This document shows positions 1-8,510 of a DNA stretch of 33,845 nucleotides, piece after piece; positions within the stretch are counted from its first letter, which is position 1, and the number at the start of each line of letters is the position of its first letter. The translations under genes were made by a program, and so were the position numbers. The notes under the pieces are model-generated. The model was not told the DNA's origin. It saw only the letters and a list, made by a program, of their open reading frames with translations, and searched no databases. The stretch is from Sediminibacillus massiliensis (lineage in GTDB: Bacteria; Bacillota; Bacilli; Bacillales; Amphibacillaceae). Where the stretch lies: contig NZ_LT732535.1 in assembly GCF_900156915.1 (NCBI RefSeq), forward strand, positions 2,541,718-2,575,562. Direction: 5' to 3'.

Positions 1-23
1 TACTGTGAAGCTTACATGGTTGC

Positions 24-2354
24 CTAGAGAAGGATATACTTGTCGTTTCCGGCCTGGTTGATGAAGTCATTTCGCTCACCGAGAGACAGGACTGTTAGTT
101 CGTGCATGGCGCGTGTGCAGGCTGTATAGAACAAGTTACGTTCCAATTCGTCATTATATGCAGACTGTGAGCCGTCGTAGATGATGACTGCATCGAATTC
201 GATTCCTTTTGCCAAGTAAGCAGGGATGACAACAAGGCCTTCCTGGAACGTGAAGGTTTCCTGGTCGATTAATGCCGCATCTACTTTCCCTTCCAAAAAG
301 TCAAAGGCATCATCGCTTTCTGCCATCGTTTTACAAATAACCGCCACATTTTTATATCCTTTATAACGATATGCTTCTATTTGCTCGAGTAACAGATCAT
401 GCAGCTCCTGCTTATTATTTGTTTCTTTAACAGCGGGCTTGTTTCCATCCCGGTTGAACGGGATGATCTTTTCACCACCTGGCATAAAAGCCTTTGTAAA
501 CTCGACAATTTGTCTTGTAGATCGGTAACTCCTCATCAAAGTGATTCTTTCGTGCCGGTCTTCGATATCCTCTGATAATAATGTCCCGTCTTCCAGTGCA
601 TGTGCATATATGGCCTGGTTAATGTCTCCCAACAGCGTCATCCTGCTGTAAGGAAATATCTCTTTGAAAAAGGCAAACTGAAATGGAGAGTAATCTTGTG
701 CCTCGTCGATGAATACGTGTCTGATGGTGCGATTAACCTGAAAACCGATCAGTTTGTTCTGGAAGTATAAAAACGGTGCCGCTTCTTCCCATGTCAGTTT
801 ATTATCATCCAGCATGTCGATGGACACTCTGCAGATATCCTCCCACCCGTCCGGCAGGCTCGCAGAACCACTCTCCACACTCTGGCTTTCATATAGTTTT
901 CGGTAAGTATTTTTGACATGGACAAAGGACATCCGTTTGATTTTCCGGATCAATGGTTGGAAGTTCTCTTTGATTACCCTTTTTCGTAGAAGTTCTTCTT
1001 CCCTCACGAAATCAAAGAACGGGTCGTCCGAAGCTGCATCTTCTTCCTGCATTTTGTGATAGACATCATGATATTCTTCCTTCTCCAGAAGCTCACTCTC
1101 TTGCAATACCCAATCCTTCGATAGTTCGTTGCGGGCATAATCCTTAACCTTCTTTAACAGCCATTTCGAAACACCTTCCATTTTGTTGGAAATAGACATG
1201 GCCTTATCAAGGGAGTAAAAATAGCTGGCTATTTCGCTGTTGGTTACAACCGCTTTTCCACGGAAGACGATATTCCTGAATTCCAGTCCCTCTGTTCGAA
1301 GAGTTTCCAGGAAATTGTCGATCAGATTTTTGAAACGGAGACTCCCTTTCCATTGCATGCCAGTCACTCTAGCTCTGTAATCCCTGTCCTGTTCAGCATT
1401 CAAGTAGTATTCCATTTGTTCGAACGGCGTTTCGATCAGGAAGCGCCTGCCAAGCCGTGTTTTCAAATATTCATAAAACGTCGTTTGCTTCATGTTTTCT
1501 TCGCCTAATTCAGGGAGAACCGTTGCAACATAACTATTAAACAACGGATTCGGCGAAAACAAAATCATATTCTCTGAAGACAGGGTCTCCCGGTATTTAT
1601 ATAATAAATAGGCAACCCGTTGCAAGGCTGCAGATGTTTTTCCACTACCAGCAACACCCTGAACGATGAGAAGCTTGCTCTTTTCATTCCGGATGATTTG
1701 ATTTTGTTCCTGCTGAATGGTTGCTACTATACTTTTCATTTGATTAGTTGCGTTACCACCCAAAACGGCCTGCAGTAAATGGTCGCCGATCGTCAATCCT
1801 GTATCGAACATCCCTTTTAGTTGTCCATTTCGGATAATGTACTGACGCTTTAAAGTCATTTCCCCGCTGACCTTTTCCTCCGCCGTTTCATATTCCGCAG
1901 GACCTGGCGGGAAGTCATAATATAAACTCGAAATCGGTGCACGCCAATCATAGATGAGGAAATCCTCTTCATTTTCATCCATCAGAGAAGCAATGCCCAG
2001 ATAAATTTGTTCCGGAGCATCTTCATCTTCTGCTTGGAAATCAATCCGGCCAAAGTAAGGAGAATCTTTCAGTCTGTCCAGGGTTTTCAACTGATCGCTC
2101 AATTGCCCATGGCTTCTTTCACGCTCACCGAGAAATTCTGCTTGTTGTTTTAAACTGGCTTGTGTTTCAATAATATCATCGATTTCATCCAGGTTGACGG
2201 TGACGTCTTCCCAAAAGTTTTTACGAATGTCGATGACCCTGTCTTTCAATCCTCCCTTTCTTTCTTCCAAGATTCTTGATTGGTGCTTAATGATTTCCAA
2301 CACCTGTTCCAGACGTTTCTGCTCTGTCATCCAATTCTTATCTTTCTCACTCAA
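24..2354 (-). CDS. helD: HelD-type superfamily 1 helicase, RNA polymerase recycling factor
   Basis: The product is about 776 residues, the usual length of Bacillus HelD, an ATP-driven protein that removes stalled or non-productive core RNA polymerase from DNA. The charged, helical N-terminus (about residues 1-90) matches the coiled-coil arm that enters the polymerase secondary channel. The Walker A motif GVAGSGKT is near residue 235, the Walker B motif FIDEAQD near 550, then LLGDINQAIY and RSYRST, all typical of UvrD-like motors. Start choice: GTG at 2363 lies directly against the ribosome site TTAGGAG, whereas TTG at 2354 is 10 nt from it, so I prefer TTG (MSEKDKNW). It lies 57 bp after the LLM oxidoreductase on the same strand with no clear terminator between, so co-transcription is possible. 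Family assignment is firm; the start is inferred. Confidence 0.93.
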   Translation of the reverse strand: MSEKDKNWMTEQKRLEQVLEIIKHQSRILEERKGGLKDRVIDIRKNFWEDVTVNLDEIDDIIETQASLKQQAEFLGERERSHGQLSDQLKTLDRLKDSPYFGRIDFQAEDEDAPEQIYLGIASLMDENEEDFLIYDWRAPISSLYYDFPPGPAEYETAEEKVSGEMTLKRQYIIRNGQLKGMFDTGLTIGDHLLQAVLGGNATNQMKSIVATIQQEQNQIIRNEKSKLLIVQGVAGSGKTSAALQRVAYLLYKYRETLSSENMILFSPNPLFNSYVATVLPELGEENMKQTTFYEYLKTRLGRRFLIETPFEQMEYYLNAEQDRDYRARVTGMQWKGSLRFKNLIDNFLETLRTEGLEFRNIVFRGKAVVTNSEIASYFYSLDKAMSISNKMEGVSKWLLKKVKDYARNELSKDWVLQESELLEKEEYHDVYHKMQEEDAASDDPFFDFVREEELLRKRVIKENFQPLIRKIKRMSFVHVKNTYRKLYESQSVESGSASLPDGWEDICRVSIDMLDDNKLTWEEAAPFLYFQNKLIGFQVNRTIRHVFIDEAQDYSPFQFAFFKEIFPYSRMTLLGDINQAIYAHALEDGTLLSEDIEDRHERITLMRSYRSTRQIVEFTKAFMPGGEKIIPFNRDGNKPAVKETNNKQELHDLLLEQIEAYRYKGYKNVAVICKTMAESDDAFDFLEGKVDAALIDQETFTFQEGLVVIPAYLAKGIEFDAVIIYDGSQSAYNDELERNLFYTACTRAMHELTVLSLGERNDFINQAGNDKYILL

Positions 2355-2411
2355 TACAGCCACACTCCTAAGAAGGTTTACCGATATGGTTGTCTGCCCT
2401 GATATCCATTT

Positions 2412-3413
2412 TTACTTTTCCGCAAATGCTTCTGCCAACAATTGATAACCTTTCACTCTGTCCTCAAAATCATAACCCATACTTGCCAACATAAACTCTT
2501 CTGTTCCGTATTCATCGGCTAATTGTATAATCTTACGTTTAACCGTCTCCGGTGACCCAATGAGCACTCGTTTACGGTTTTCTTCGATATATTGTCTTTC
2601 ATAGGGGGAGAATTCATATTTCAGTGCTTCTTCCGGCGGTATGATTCCTTCTCCAGTTTCCCCTCTCGCAATTTTCAAAAATTGAACATCCATGCTTGTA
2701 GCCTGACGCTCAGCTTCTTCATCCGTTTCTGCACATACCAAGAAAAATGCTACTAAAGCTTGTGGTTGCTCCTGTATAATCGATGGCTGGAATCTATCCC
2801 GATATTGTTTGACGACAGGACCCCCATGCTGGCCGCTGATGAATTGGGCAAAAGCGTATGAGATTCCTTGTCCAGAAGCAAGCCCCGCACTGCCTCCACT
2901 CGATCCGAGCAGCCACAATTCCGGAACGGTAGGTATATCCGGCATTGCCTTCAACCCCCTGAACCGATGGTGTTTATTAGAGGAACCTGTCAAATAATGA
3001 ACCAGGTCCTCTATCTGTTGGGCGTAGTTTTCCCCGCCTCTTTGTTTATTTTCCTGCAATGCTGCTGTAGCAAGGGGAATCCCACCTGGTGCACGCCCCA
3101 CCCCAAGGTCGATCCGGCCGGGGTAAAGCGCCTCCAGCAGCCGGAAGTTTTCGGCGACTTTATAAGCACTATAATGAGGGAGCATCACGCCACCTGATCC
3201 AACTCTGATAGTAGATGTGTTTGCAACGATATGCGGTAGGAATACCTCCGGACTGGAATGACCCAATGTTTCCAAATGGTGTTCCGATATCCAAAATCGA
3301 TGGTAGCCCAAATCCTCGGTGACTTGGGCTAGTTTCACTGTATTTTGTAATGCTTCACGGGCAGTTCCGCCCTTTTTGATTGCTGATTGATCTAAAACGC
3401 TCAACCTTACCAT
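2412..3413 (-). CDS. LLM-class (luciferase-like) flavin-dependent oxidoreductase
   Basis: This 333-residue protein has the bacterial luciferase-like TIM-barrel fold of the single-subunit FMN enzymes related to alkanal monooxygenase (the YceB/YhbW group). Visible family marks are the N-terminal LSVLDQS, HRFWISEHH near residue 40, the VGSGGVMLPHYSAYKVAENF region and LYPGRIDLGVGRAPGG. The open frame continues 35 codons upstream, but the ATG at 3413 has a strong AGGAGGGA site 8 nt before it and fits the family N-terminus, so I start there. It begins about 97 bp after the ABC exporter pair and reads toward helD, suggesting one transcription unit. The substrate cannot be read from sequence; members oxidise aldehydes, thioethers or other small organics with reduced flavin from a partner reductase. 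Confidence 0.9.
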   Translation of the reverse strand: MVRLSVLDQSAIKKGGTAREALQNTVKLAQVTEDLGYHRFWISEHHLETLGHSSPEVFLPHIVANTSTIRVGSGGVMLPHYSAYKVAENFRLLEALYPGRIDLGVGRAPGGIPLATAALQENKQRGGENYAQQIEDLVHYLTGSSNKHHRFRGLKAMPDIPTVPELWLLGSSGGSAGLASGQGISYAFAQFISGQHGGPVVKQYRDRFQPSIIQEQPQALVAFFLVCAETDEEAERQATSMDVQFLKIARGETGEGIIPPEEALKYEFSPYERQYIEENRKRVLIGSPETVKRKIIQLADEYGTEEFMLASMGYDFEDRVKGYQLLAEAFAEK

Positions 3414-3510
3414 GGTTATATCCCTCCTGCAGCAAAAATAATTGCTTGTTATTTCCATATGGTACAACCTAAAGGGCGTATTTACCAATGGCGTGCACAA
3501 AGGCTGTTTG

Positions 3511-5313
3511 CTAAGCATGCTGCAAATGATAATAATAGCCCTGTTTTTTCAATAATTCTTCATGATTCCCCTGTTCGATAATTTCCCCTTGCTGGAGTAC
3601 GAGAATATTGTCGGCCTTCTCGACAGTATTTAATCTGTGGGCAATAACAAAACTGGTTCTTCCTTTCATCAACTTCTGCAGGGCATCATTGATTTTCATT
3701 TCGGTAATAGTGTCTATGCTGCTTGTCGCTTCATCCAATATAAGTAATGAAGGATCAGCCAGCATGACTCTCGCAATGGACAAAAGCTGCCTCTGCCCAT
3801 GGCTTATCCCCCTTCCATCCGCGTGAAGAATTGTTTCATATCCATCAGGAAGTTTCATAATGAAATCATGAGCATTGGCGTGCTTTGCTGCCTGAACGAC
3901 TTCATTGTCTGAGGCAGTTAGTTTCCCATACCTGATATTCTCTTTTACAGAGGTTTCAAATAGATATGTATCTTGTAAGACGACACCTATATGTTTCCTT
4001 AAGGAACTCCTTTTTATAAGGTTAATATTTTTTCCGTCCAGAAGAATTTTTCCATCTTCCACATCGTAAAAACGAGATAGTAAAGAAATAATAGTCGTTT
4101 TGCCTGCACCAGTCGGGCCGACAAGTGCAATTGTCTGGCCTGGATATGCGTGAAAATCGATATTGTTTAAAGTCTGCTGGTCTTCTTCATAAGAAAAGGA
4201 AACAGAATTAAACTCGACATCTCCCTTCAGTTTTTCCAAATCTTCATTACCCGAATGATCCCTTTCCTCTTTTTCATCCATAACTTCAAATACACGTTCC
4301 GCACCGGCGACGGCAGACAGCACGACATTATATTGATTGGCAAGATCGTTCAAAGGTCTTGTAAACTGTCTCGCATAGGTAGTGAAGGTGACGATTATCC
4401 CGATCGAAACCATTCCGTTGAGAGCCAGTAATCCTCCGGCACCGACAATAATGGTAAAACTGACATTATTTAAAGAGTTCATTAGTTTAGGAATAAACCC
4501 TGAATAAGTCTGCGCCCAGTAGCCTACATCCCTCAGCATGGTATTCTTTTCATGAAAGGAGTCGATAACCTGCTTTTCCTGGGAAAATATCTTGATCGTT
4601 TCATGGCCGGACAAAGTTTCTTCAACATATCCATTTACATCACCAAGATGAAATTGCTGTTGCTTGAAGAACCGGCCTGTCCTGTTTGTAATCCAGTTCA
4701 TTCCTAAAAACATCAACGGTACAATCAACATTGTCAGCAAAGTCAGCAAAGGACTTAAAAGTAACATCATGATAATCGTTCCGGTTAGTGTCAATATACT
4801 TGTCGCCAGCTGAATGACGGAAGAATTCAACGTTCTGCTGACATTCTCGATATCGTTTGTCAAACGGCTCATCAATTCTCCTGTCTGCCGTTTTTGAAAG
4901 AAGGACAATGGCAGTCGCTGCAGATGGGAAAATAAGTTGTTTCTCAACGTGAAGACGGTTTGCTGTGCGATAGAAATCATCCAATAGTTTTGAAACCAGA
5001 CAGCTGCAGACTGAATGACAAAGACAACTCCCAACAGCAATAGCATCGTCGCTAACTGTTGATAAGCAAAGTCTTCGATAAGTTTATCGACTGTCACCCC
5101 CAGCAAGTAGGGGCCGAGCAGAGACAATGCAGAACTGAGGAAAACCATAATCAATACGAAAATCAACAGTACCTTTTTGGCCGCCATTAAAATCCATATT
5201 CTGTATAACGTTTCTTTCATGTTTGAAATAGTCGGCTTTTTCATCTTCACGCCGCGATTATGCCGGTTTCGCTTCATCGGCAGCGAATTCGTATTATTGG
5301 TGTTGGGAGACAT
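3511..5313 (-). CDS. ABC exporter half-transporter, ATPase-competent subunit (YfiC-like)
   Basis: A 600-residue fused exporter with six predicted membrane helices in about residues 45-320 and an ATPase domain from about 365. Walker A is GPTGAGKTT (399-407), the Q-loop LQD (446-448), Walker B LLILDEATSS with catalytic Glu528, and the H-loop is His559. The signature is ISHGQ (503-507) instead of LSGGQ. The partner gene just upstream has the opposite set: canonical LSGGQ but no catalytic Glu or His. Together they should form one working and one degenerate ATP site, as in BmrCD/LmrCD-type heterodimers. The ATG overlaps the end of the partner gene by 20 bp and has an AAAGGAGA site. B. subtilis YfiB/YfiC is the closest pair I recall. 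The probable role is drug or lipid export; the substrate is unknown. Confidence 0.93.
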   Translation of the reverse strand: MSPNTNNTNSLPMKRNRHNRGVKMKKPTISNMKETLYRIWILMAAKKVLLIFVLIMVFLSSALSLLGPYLLGVTVDKLIEDFAYQQLATMLLLLGVVFVIQSAAVWFQNYWMISIAQQTVFTLRNNLFSHLQRLPLSFFQKRQTGELMSRLTNDIENVSRTLNSSVIQLATSILTLTGTIIMMLLLSPLLTLLTMLIVPLMFLGMNWITNRTGRFFKQQQFHLGDVNGYVEETLSGHETIKIFSQEKQVIDSFHEKNTMLRDVGYWAQTYSGFIPKLMNSLNNVSFTIIVGAGGLLALNGMVSIGIIVTFTTYARQFTRPLNDLANQYNVVLSAVAGAERVFEVMDEKEERDHSGNEDLEKLKGDVEFNSVSFSYEEDQQTLNNIDFHAYPGQTIALVGPTGAGKTTIISLLSRFYDVEDGKILLDGKNINLIKRSSLRKHIGVVLQDTYLFETSVKENIRYGKLTASDNEVVQAAKHANAHDFIMKLPDGYETILHADGRGISHGQRQLLSIARVMLADPSLLILDEATSSIDTITEMKINDALQKLMKGRTSFVIAHRLNTVEKADNILVLQQGEIIEQGNHEELLKKQGYYYHLQHA

Positions 5314-7030
5314 TGCTTATCTTCTCCTTTACTTGCGAACGATTCATTTCCGCATATAGTTTACTAGTGTCCATTAATTGTTGATGATTTCCCGCTGCCG
5401 AAAGCCCGCCGTTTTTCATCAGGAGAATCTGATCGGCATTTCGGACGGATGTCATCTTCTGGGCAATAATCAACATAGAGCAATCCCTTTTCTCCAACGC
5501 ACGGAGGACGTTAGCTTCCGTTTTGGCATCAAGGGCACTGGTACTGTCATCCATGATTAATATTTTCGGATTTTTGACTAGCACCCTGGCTAAAGAAAGG
5601 CGCTGCTTCTGACCACCGGACAAGTTAATTCCCCTTTGTCCGACAATTGTTTCATATTTTTCCGGCAGACTCATGATAAAGTCATGAATACACGCATCCT
5701 TGGCAGCATCCATGATATCTTCCGTGGATGCCTTCCTGTTCCCCCACAAAAGGTTTTCTTTTATTGATCCTGTAAAAATATGAGCTTCCTGTGTCGCCAA
5801 CCCGATTTGGGCACGGAGAGAGTTCAGATCCATCTCTTTGATGTTTCTCCCATCCAGCAAAATAGCTCCGCTTGTCGGATCATATAAACGGAGCAACAAC
5901 TGGACTAGAGAGGTTTTCCCAGATCCCGTTTCCCCGATGATCCCGACAACTGAACCTTCCCCGGCAATGAAAGATACATCTTTCAAGGCTGGTTGGTTCA
6001 CTCCCGGATAATGAAAAGTGACCTGATTAAATTCTATCTTTCCCCTGATTTTCATATCATTCCCCTGTTGAACCCCCACCGGTTCCGAAGCTTGAGCCGA
6101 GAGCACCTCCGATATACGATCTGCAGAAGCTCTGCCTCTTGAAAAGTTCATAAGTAAGAAGGAAAAAACGCCAAAAGAACCAAGCATTCTTGTGGCATAG
6201 TTTATAATCGCAACAACTTCCCCTGCCTGGGCCGTACCATTGTCCAATTCCACCGCCCCAAAGGCGAGTATTGCAATAATTCCCAGGTTCATCCCCAGCA
6301 TCATGACTGGCATCGTCGCTTCCATTACTTGCAGCGCTTTTTTGTTCTTATCCATTAGCGAGTTATTCTCGGTTTGAAACCGTGCCCCTTCATGGTCACC
6401 TCTGTCAAAGGACTTTATCAACCGCATGCCCAGCAGGTTTTCTTGAATAATCGAGTTGATTTTGTCGATTTTTATCTGGACCTGCCTGAACAATTGAACG
6501 CCTTTCGTCATTAACCAGAGCATAAATATTAATAAAAAAGGGACCGTGGCTAATAAGATGAGTGCCAGTTCGACATGGACGGTGAATGCCATAATCAGGC
6601 CCCCGATAATAAATAAAGGTGCTCTAAGCATAATTCTGAGGCTCATGAAGATGAATGCCTGCACCTGTGTAACATCATTGGTCATTCTGGTAATAAGAGA
6701 CGAGGAGGCGAACCGTTCTATCTGTTGCGCCGAAAAAGCCTGTGCTTTTTCGAAAAGGTCTTTTCGCAAGTCGAATCCAGCGCCCTGACTTGCCTCCGAG
6801 GCATAAAATGAATTGATGATTCCGGCCGCAAAAGCAAGAATGGTCAATCCAAGCAGCACACCACCCCATAAGACAATTGTTCCGAAGTCCCTCTTCATTA
6901 TTCCTTCATCGATGATAACCGCCATAATAATTGGTTGAACTAGTTCTACGATTAATTCTACTACCATCAATATTAAAGCAATGGTTACTGCTTTTCGGTA
7001 AGCAGACGCATAAGAAAAAATAGTCTTCAT
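5294..7030 (-). CDS. ABC exporter half-transporter, degenerate-site subunit (YfiB-like)
   Basis: This 578-residue protein has six predicted helices (about 15-300) followed by an ATPase domain. Walker A GETGSGKTS (366-374) and the signature LSGGQ (470-474) are intact. However, Walker B reads LIMDDSTSALD, so the catalytic Glu is Asp495, and the H-loop His is replaced by Gln524 (IIAQK). These two changes are the hallmark of the non-hydrolysing half of heterodimeric exporters and complement the neighbour exactly. It is the first gene of a minus-strand unit, with a GGAGGA ribosome site before the ATG at 7030. No dedicated regulator gene is adjacent; the MFS exporter is divergent across 190-235 bp. 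What is exported is not evident from the sequence. Confidence 0.93.
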   Translation of the reverse strand: MKTIFSYASAYRKAVTIALILMVVELIVELVQPIIMAVIIDEGIMKRDFGTIVLWGGVLLGLTILAFAAGIINSFYASEASQGAGFDLRKDLFEKAQAFSAQQIERFASSSLITRMTNDVTQVQAFIFMSLRIMLRAPLFIIGGLIMAFTVHVELALILLATVPFLLIFMLWLMTKGVQLFRQVQIKIDKINSIIQENLLGMRLIKSFDRGDHEGARFQTENNSLMDKNKKALQVMEATMPVMMLGMNLGIIAILAFGAVELDNGTAQAGEVVAIINYATRMLGSFGVFSFLLMNFSRGRASADRISEVLSAQASEPVGVQQGNDMKIRGKIEFNQVTFHYPGVNQPALKDVSFIAGEGSVVGIIGETGSGKTSLVQLLLRLYDPTSGAILLDGRNIKEMDLNSLRAQIGLATQEAHIFTGSIKENLLWGNRKASTEDIMDAAKDACIHDFIMSLPEKYETIVGQRGINLSGGQKQRLSLARVLVKNPKILIMDDSTSALDAKTEANVLRALEKRDCSMLIIAQKMTSVRNADQILLMKNGGLSAAGNHQQLMDTSKLYAEMNRSQVKEKISNVSQHQ

Positions 7031-7210
7031 TTCTAACTCCTCCGGGTATTAGCTATGTAGTAAAGACAGCAAGAATCCTGATCACTGCATATCCTAATCA
7101 AATTCGACATGGCGGATTTAATTACCTTCTTTTCTCAAGTTGCAAATCCCTTTCAATCTTGCTCTATATTCGATAGAATACTTATTTAGTGTTACGAAAT
7201 AATTTGGAAA

Positions 7211-7228
7211 GAAGTGATTTATTATCAC
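7211..7228 (+). promoter_or_regulatory. Ribosome site overlapping a short inverted repeat before the MFS gene
   Basis: GAAGTG at 7211-7216 resembles a Shine-Dalgarno site. It overlaps a perfect 5-bp inverted repeat, GTGAT-TTATT-ATCAC, at 7214-7228. An ATT codon in frame with the MFS protein lies in the loop at 7221-7223. The pairing could be an operator or could hide the ribosome site in RNA. This is a suggestion from base pairing only. Confidence 0.3.
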
Positions 7229-7265
7229 CGACCAGGAGAAAACCGCAAAGAAAAACCTGCGTATC

Positions 7266-8456
7266 ATGTGGTTCGCCAATTTTTTCATCGCGGGAAGTAT
7301 CACTATGGTATTGCCGTTTATATCTTTATATATTGAAACATTGGGAAACTTCTCTGATTCGTATGTTCAAAAATGGTCTGGGTGGACATTCGGAATCACC
7401 TTTGTGGCCGCGTTTATTTTTTCACCAATTTGGGGAAGGATCGGAGATAAATATGGTCGAAAGCCGATTCTGGTCATTTCTGCACTCGGTTTAGGACTGT
7501 CGGTATTCTTGATGGGCTTTGTCACTTCGGTATGGCAGCTGTTCTTGCTCAGGCTGTTTATGGGTGTGTTCACCGGGTTCATTTCAATGTCTCAGGCGTT
7601 GATTTCCACTCAAACACCGAAGCATATCGCCGGCCGCGTGCTTGGAACGCTTCAAACTGGAAGTATTACCGGTAGCCTGATGGGCCCGTTAATCGGTGGA
7701 GCAATGGCTGATGCTTTAGGTTATGCGACTACTTTTAAAAGTATTTCATTCGCCTTGCTCCTTTCCGCCTTGCTCGTCCTGTTCGGAATCAAGGAACAGT
7801 CTATTTCTTCTAAAGAGACAAAAACCAATTATTCCAGCAAAGAAGTGCTGTTGCATATAGGGAAACATCCATTATTGCTGAATGTGATGCTGATCTCCAT
7901 GTTTGTCCAAATCGCCCATTTCAGCATCCAGCCAATTTTGTCCCTATATGTTGGTGAATTGCATGGACCGGTGAACCTTGCCTTTTTCTCGGGGATTGCC
8001 TTTTCCGCTGCCGGGCTTGGAAATCTCCTTATGGCCAGAAATTGGGGGAAAATCGGAGACAAGGTTGGTTATCTAAAAATATTGGTTCTCTTGCTATTCA
8101 TGGCCGGAATTGTTTATTTTCCGGGAGCATTTGTCACGAACATCTGGCAGTTGGTTATACTCCGCTTCTTCCTCGGAGTCGCAATCGGCGGCATCATCCC
8201 TGTCCGTATCGCATATATCCGGCAGGAAGCACCATTATCCATGCAAGGAGAAGTACTTGGGTATAACACGAGTATCCGCTTTTTCGGGAACATGATTGGT
8301 CCTGCAATGGGCGGCATGCTTTCCGGGTATTTCGGCTTTTCATCTGTTTTCTTTGTCACGAGCGGATTATTGATATTAAGCGGTGTGATTCTGCTCGGTT
8401 CTCTATACAAACATCCGGGGCTGCTTCGGCACCACAGCCATTCCGTCGGACGCTGA
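7266..8456 (+). CDS. MFS multidrug efflux transporter (MdtG/YitG-like)
   Basis: This 396-residue protein is a 12-helix major facilitator exporter. Between helices 2 and 3 is GRIGDKYGRKP, the family motif A, repeated in weaker form as GKIGDKVGYLK in the second half, and the motif C-like stretch GSLMGPLIGG marks an antiporter. The given ATG falls inside the expected first helix region (MWFANFF). Relatives usually begin 10-16 residues earlier, with a basic stretch such as the KKNLRI that is encoded in frame upstream. That upstream frame is open back to 7218 but holds only ATT, ATC or CTG as possible starts; ATT at 7221 has a plausible ribosome site. It is divergent from the ABC exporter and ends at a strong bidirectional terminator. 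The drug or metabolite exported is unknown. Confidence 0.88.
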   Translation: MWFANFFIAGSITMVLPFISLYIETLGNFSDSYVQKWSGWTFGITFVAAFIFSPIWGRIGDKYGRKPILVISALGLGLSVFLMGFVTSVWQLFLLRLFMGVFTGFISMSQALISTQTPKHIAGRVLGTLQTGSITGSLMGPLIGGAMADALGYATTFKSISFALLLSALLVLFGIKEQSISSKETKTNYSSKEVLLHIGKHPLLLNVMLISMFVQIAHFSIQPILSLYVGELHGPVNLAFFSGIAFSAAGLGNLLMARNWGKIGDKVGYLKILVLLLFMAGIVYFPGAFVTNIWQLVILRFFLGVAIGGIIPVRIAYIRQEAPLSMQGEVLGYNTSIRFFGNMIGPAMGGMLSGYFGFSSVFFVTSGLLILSGVILLGSLYKHPGLLRHHSHSVGR

Positions 8457-8470
8457 ATGACATCCATACA

Positions 8471-8510
8471 AAAAACCGCCGGCAATTGCCGGCGGCCTTT
8501 ATTTTATTTT
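8471..8510. terminator. Bidirectional rho-independent terminator
   Basis: A perfect 20-bp palindrome at 8476-8495 (CCGCCGGCAATTGCCGGCGG) is preceded by an A-run and followed by a T-rich tract. It can therefore end transcripts of both the MFS gene and the convergent N-hydroxylase gene. Confidence 0.93.

Noticed and set aside
4640-4984. 114-codon minus-strand open frame
   Set aside because: It is an out-of-frame shadow of the membrane domain of the ABC exporter gene.
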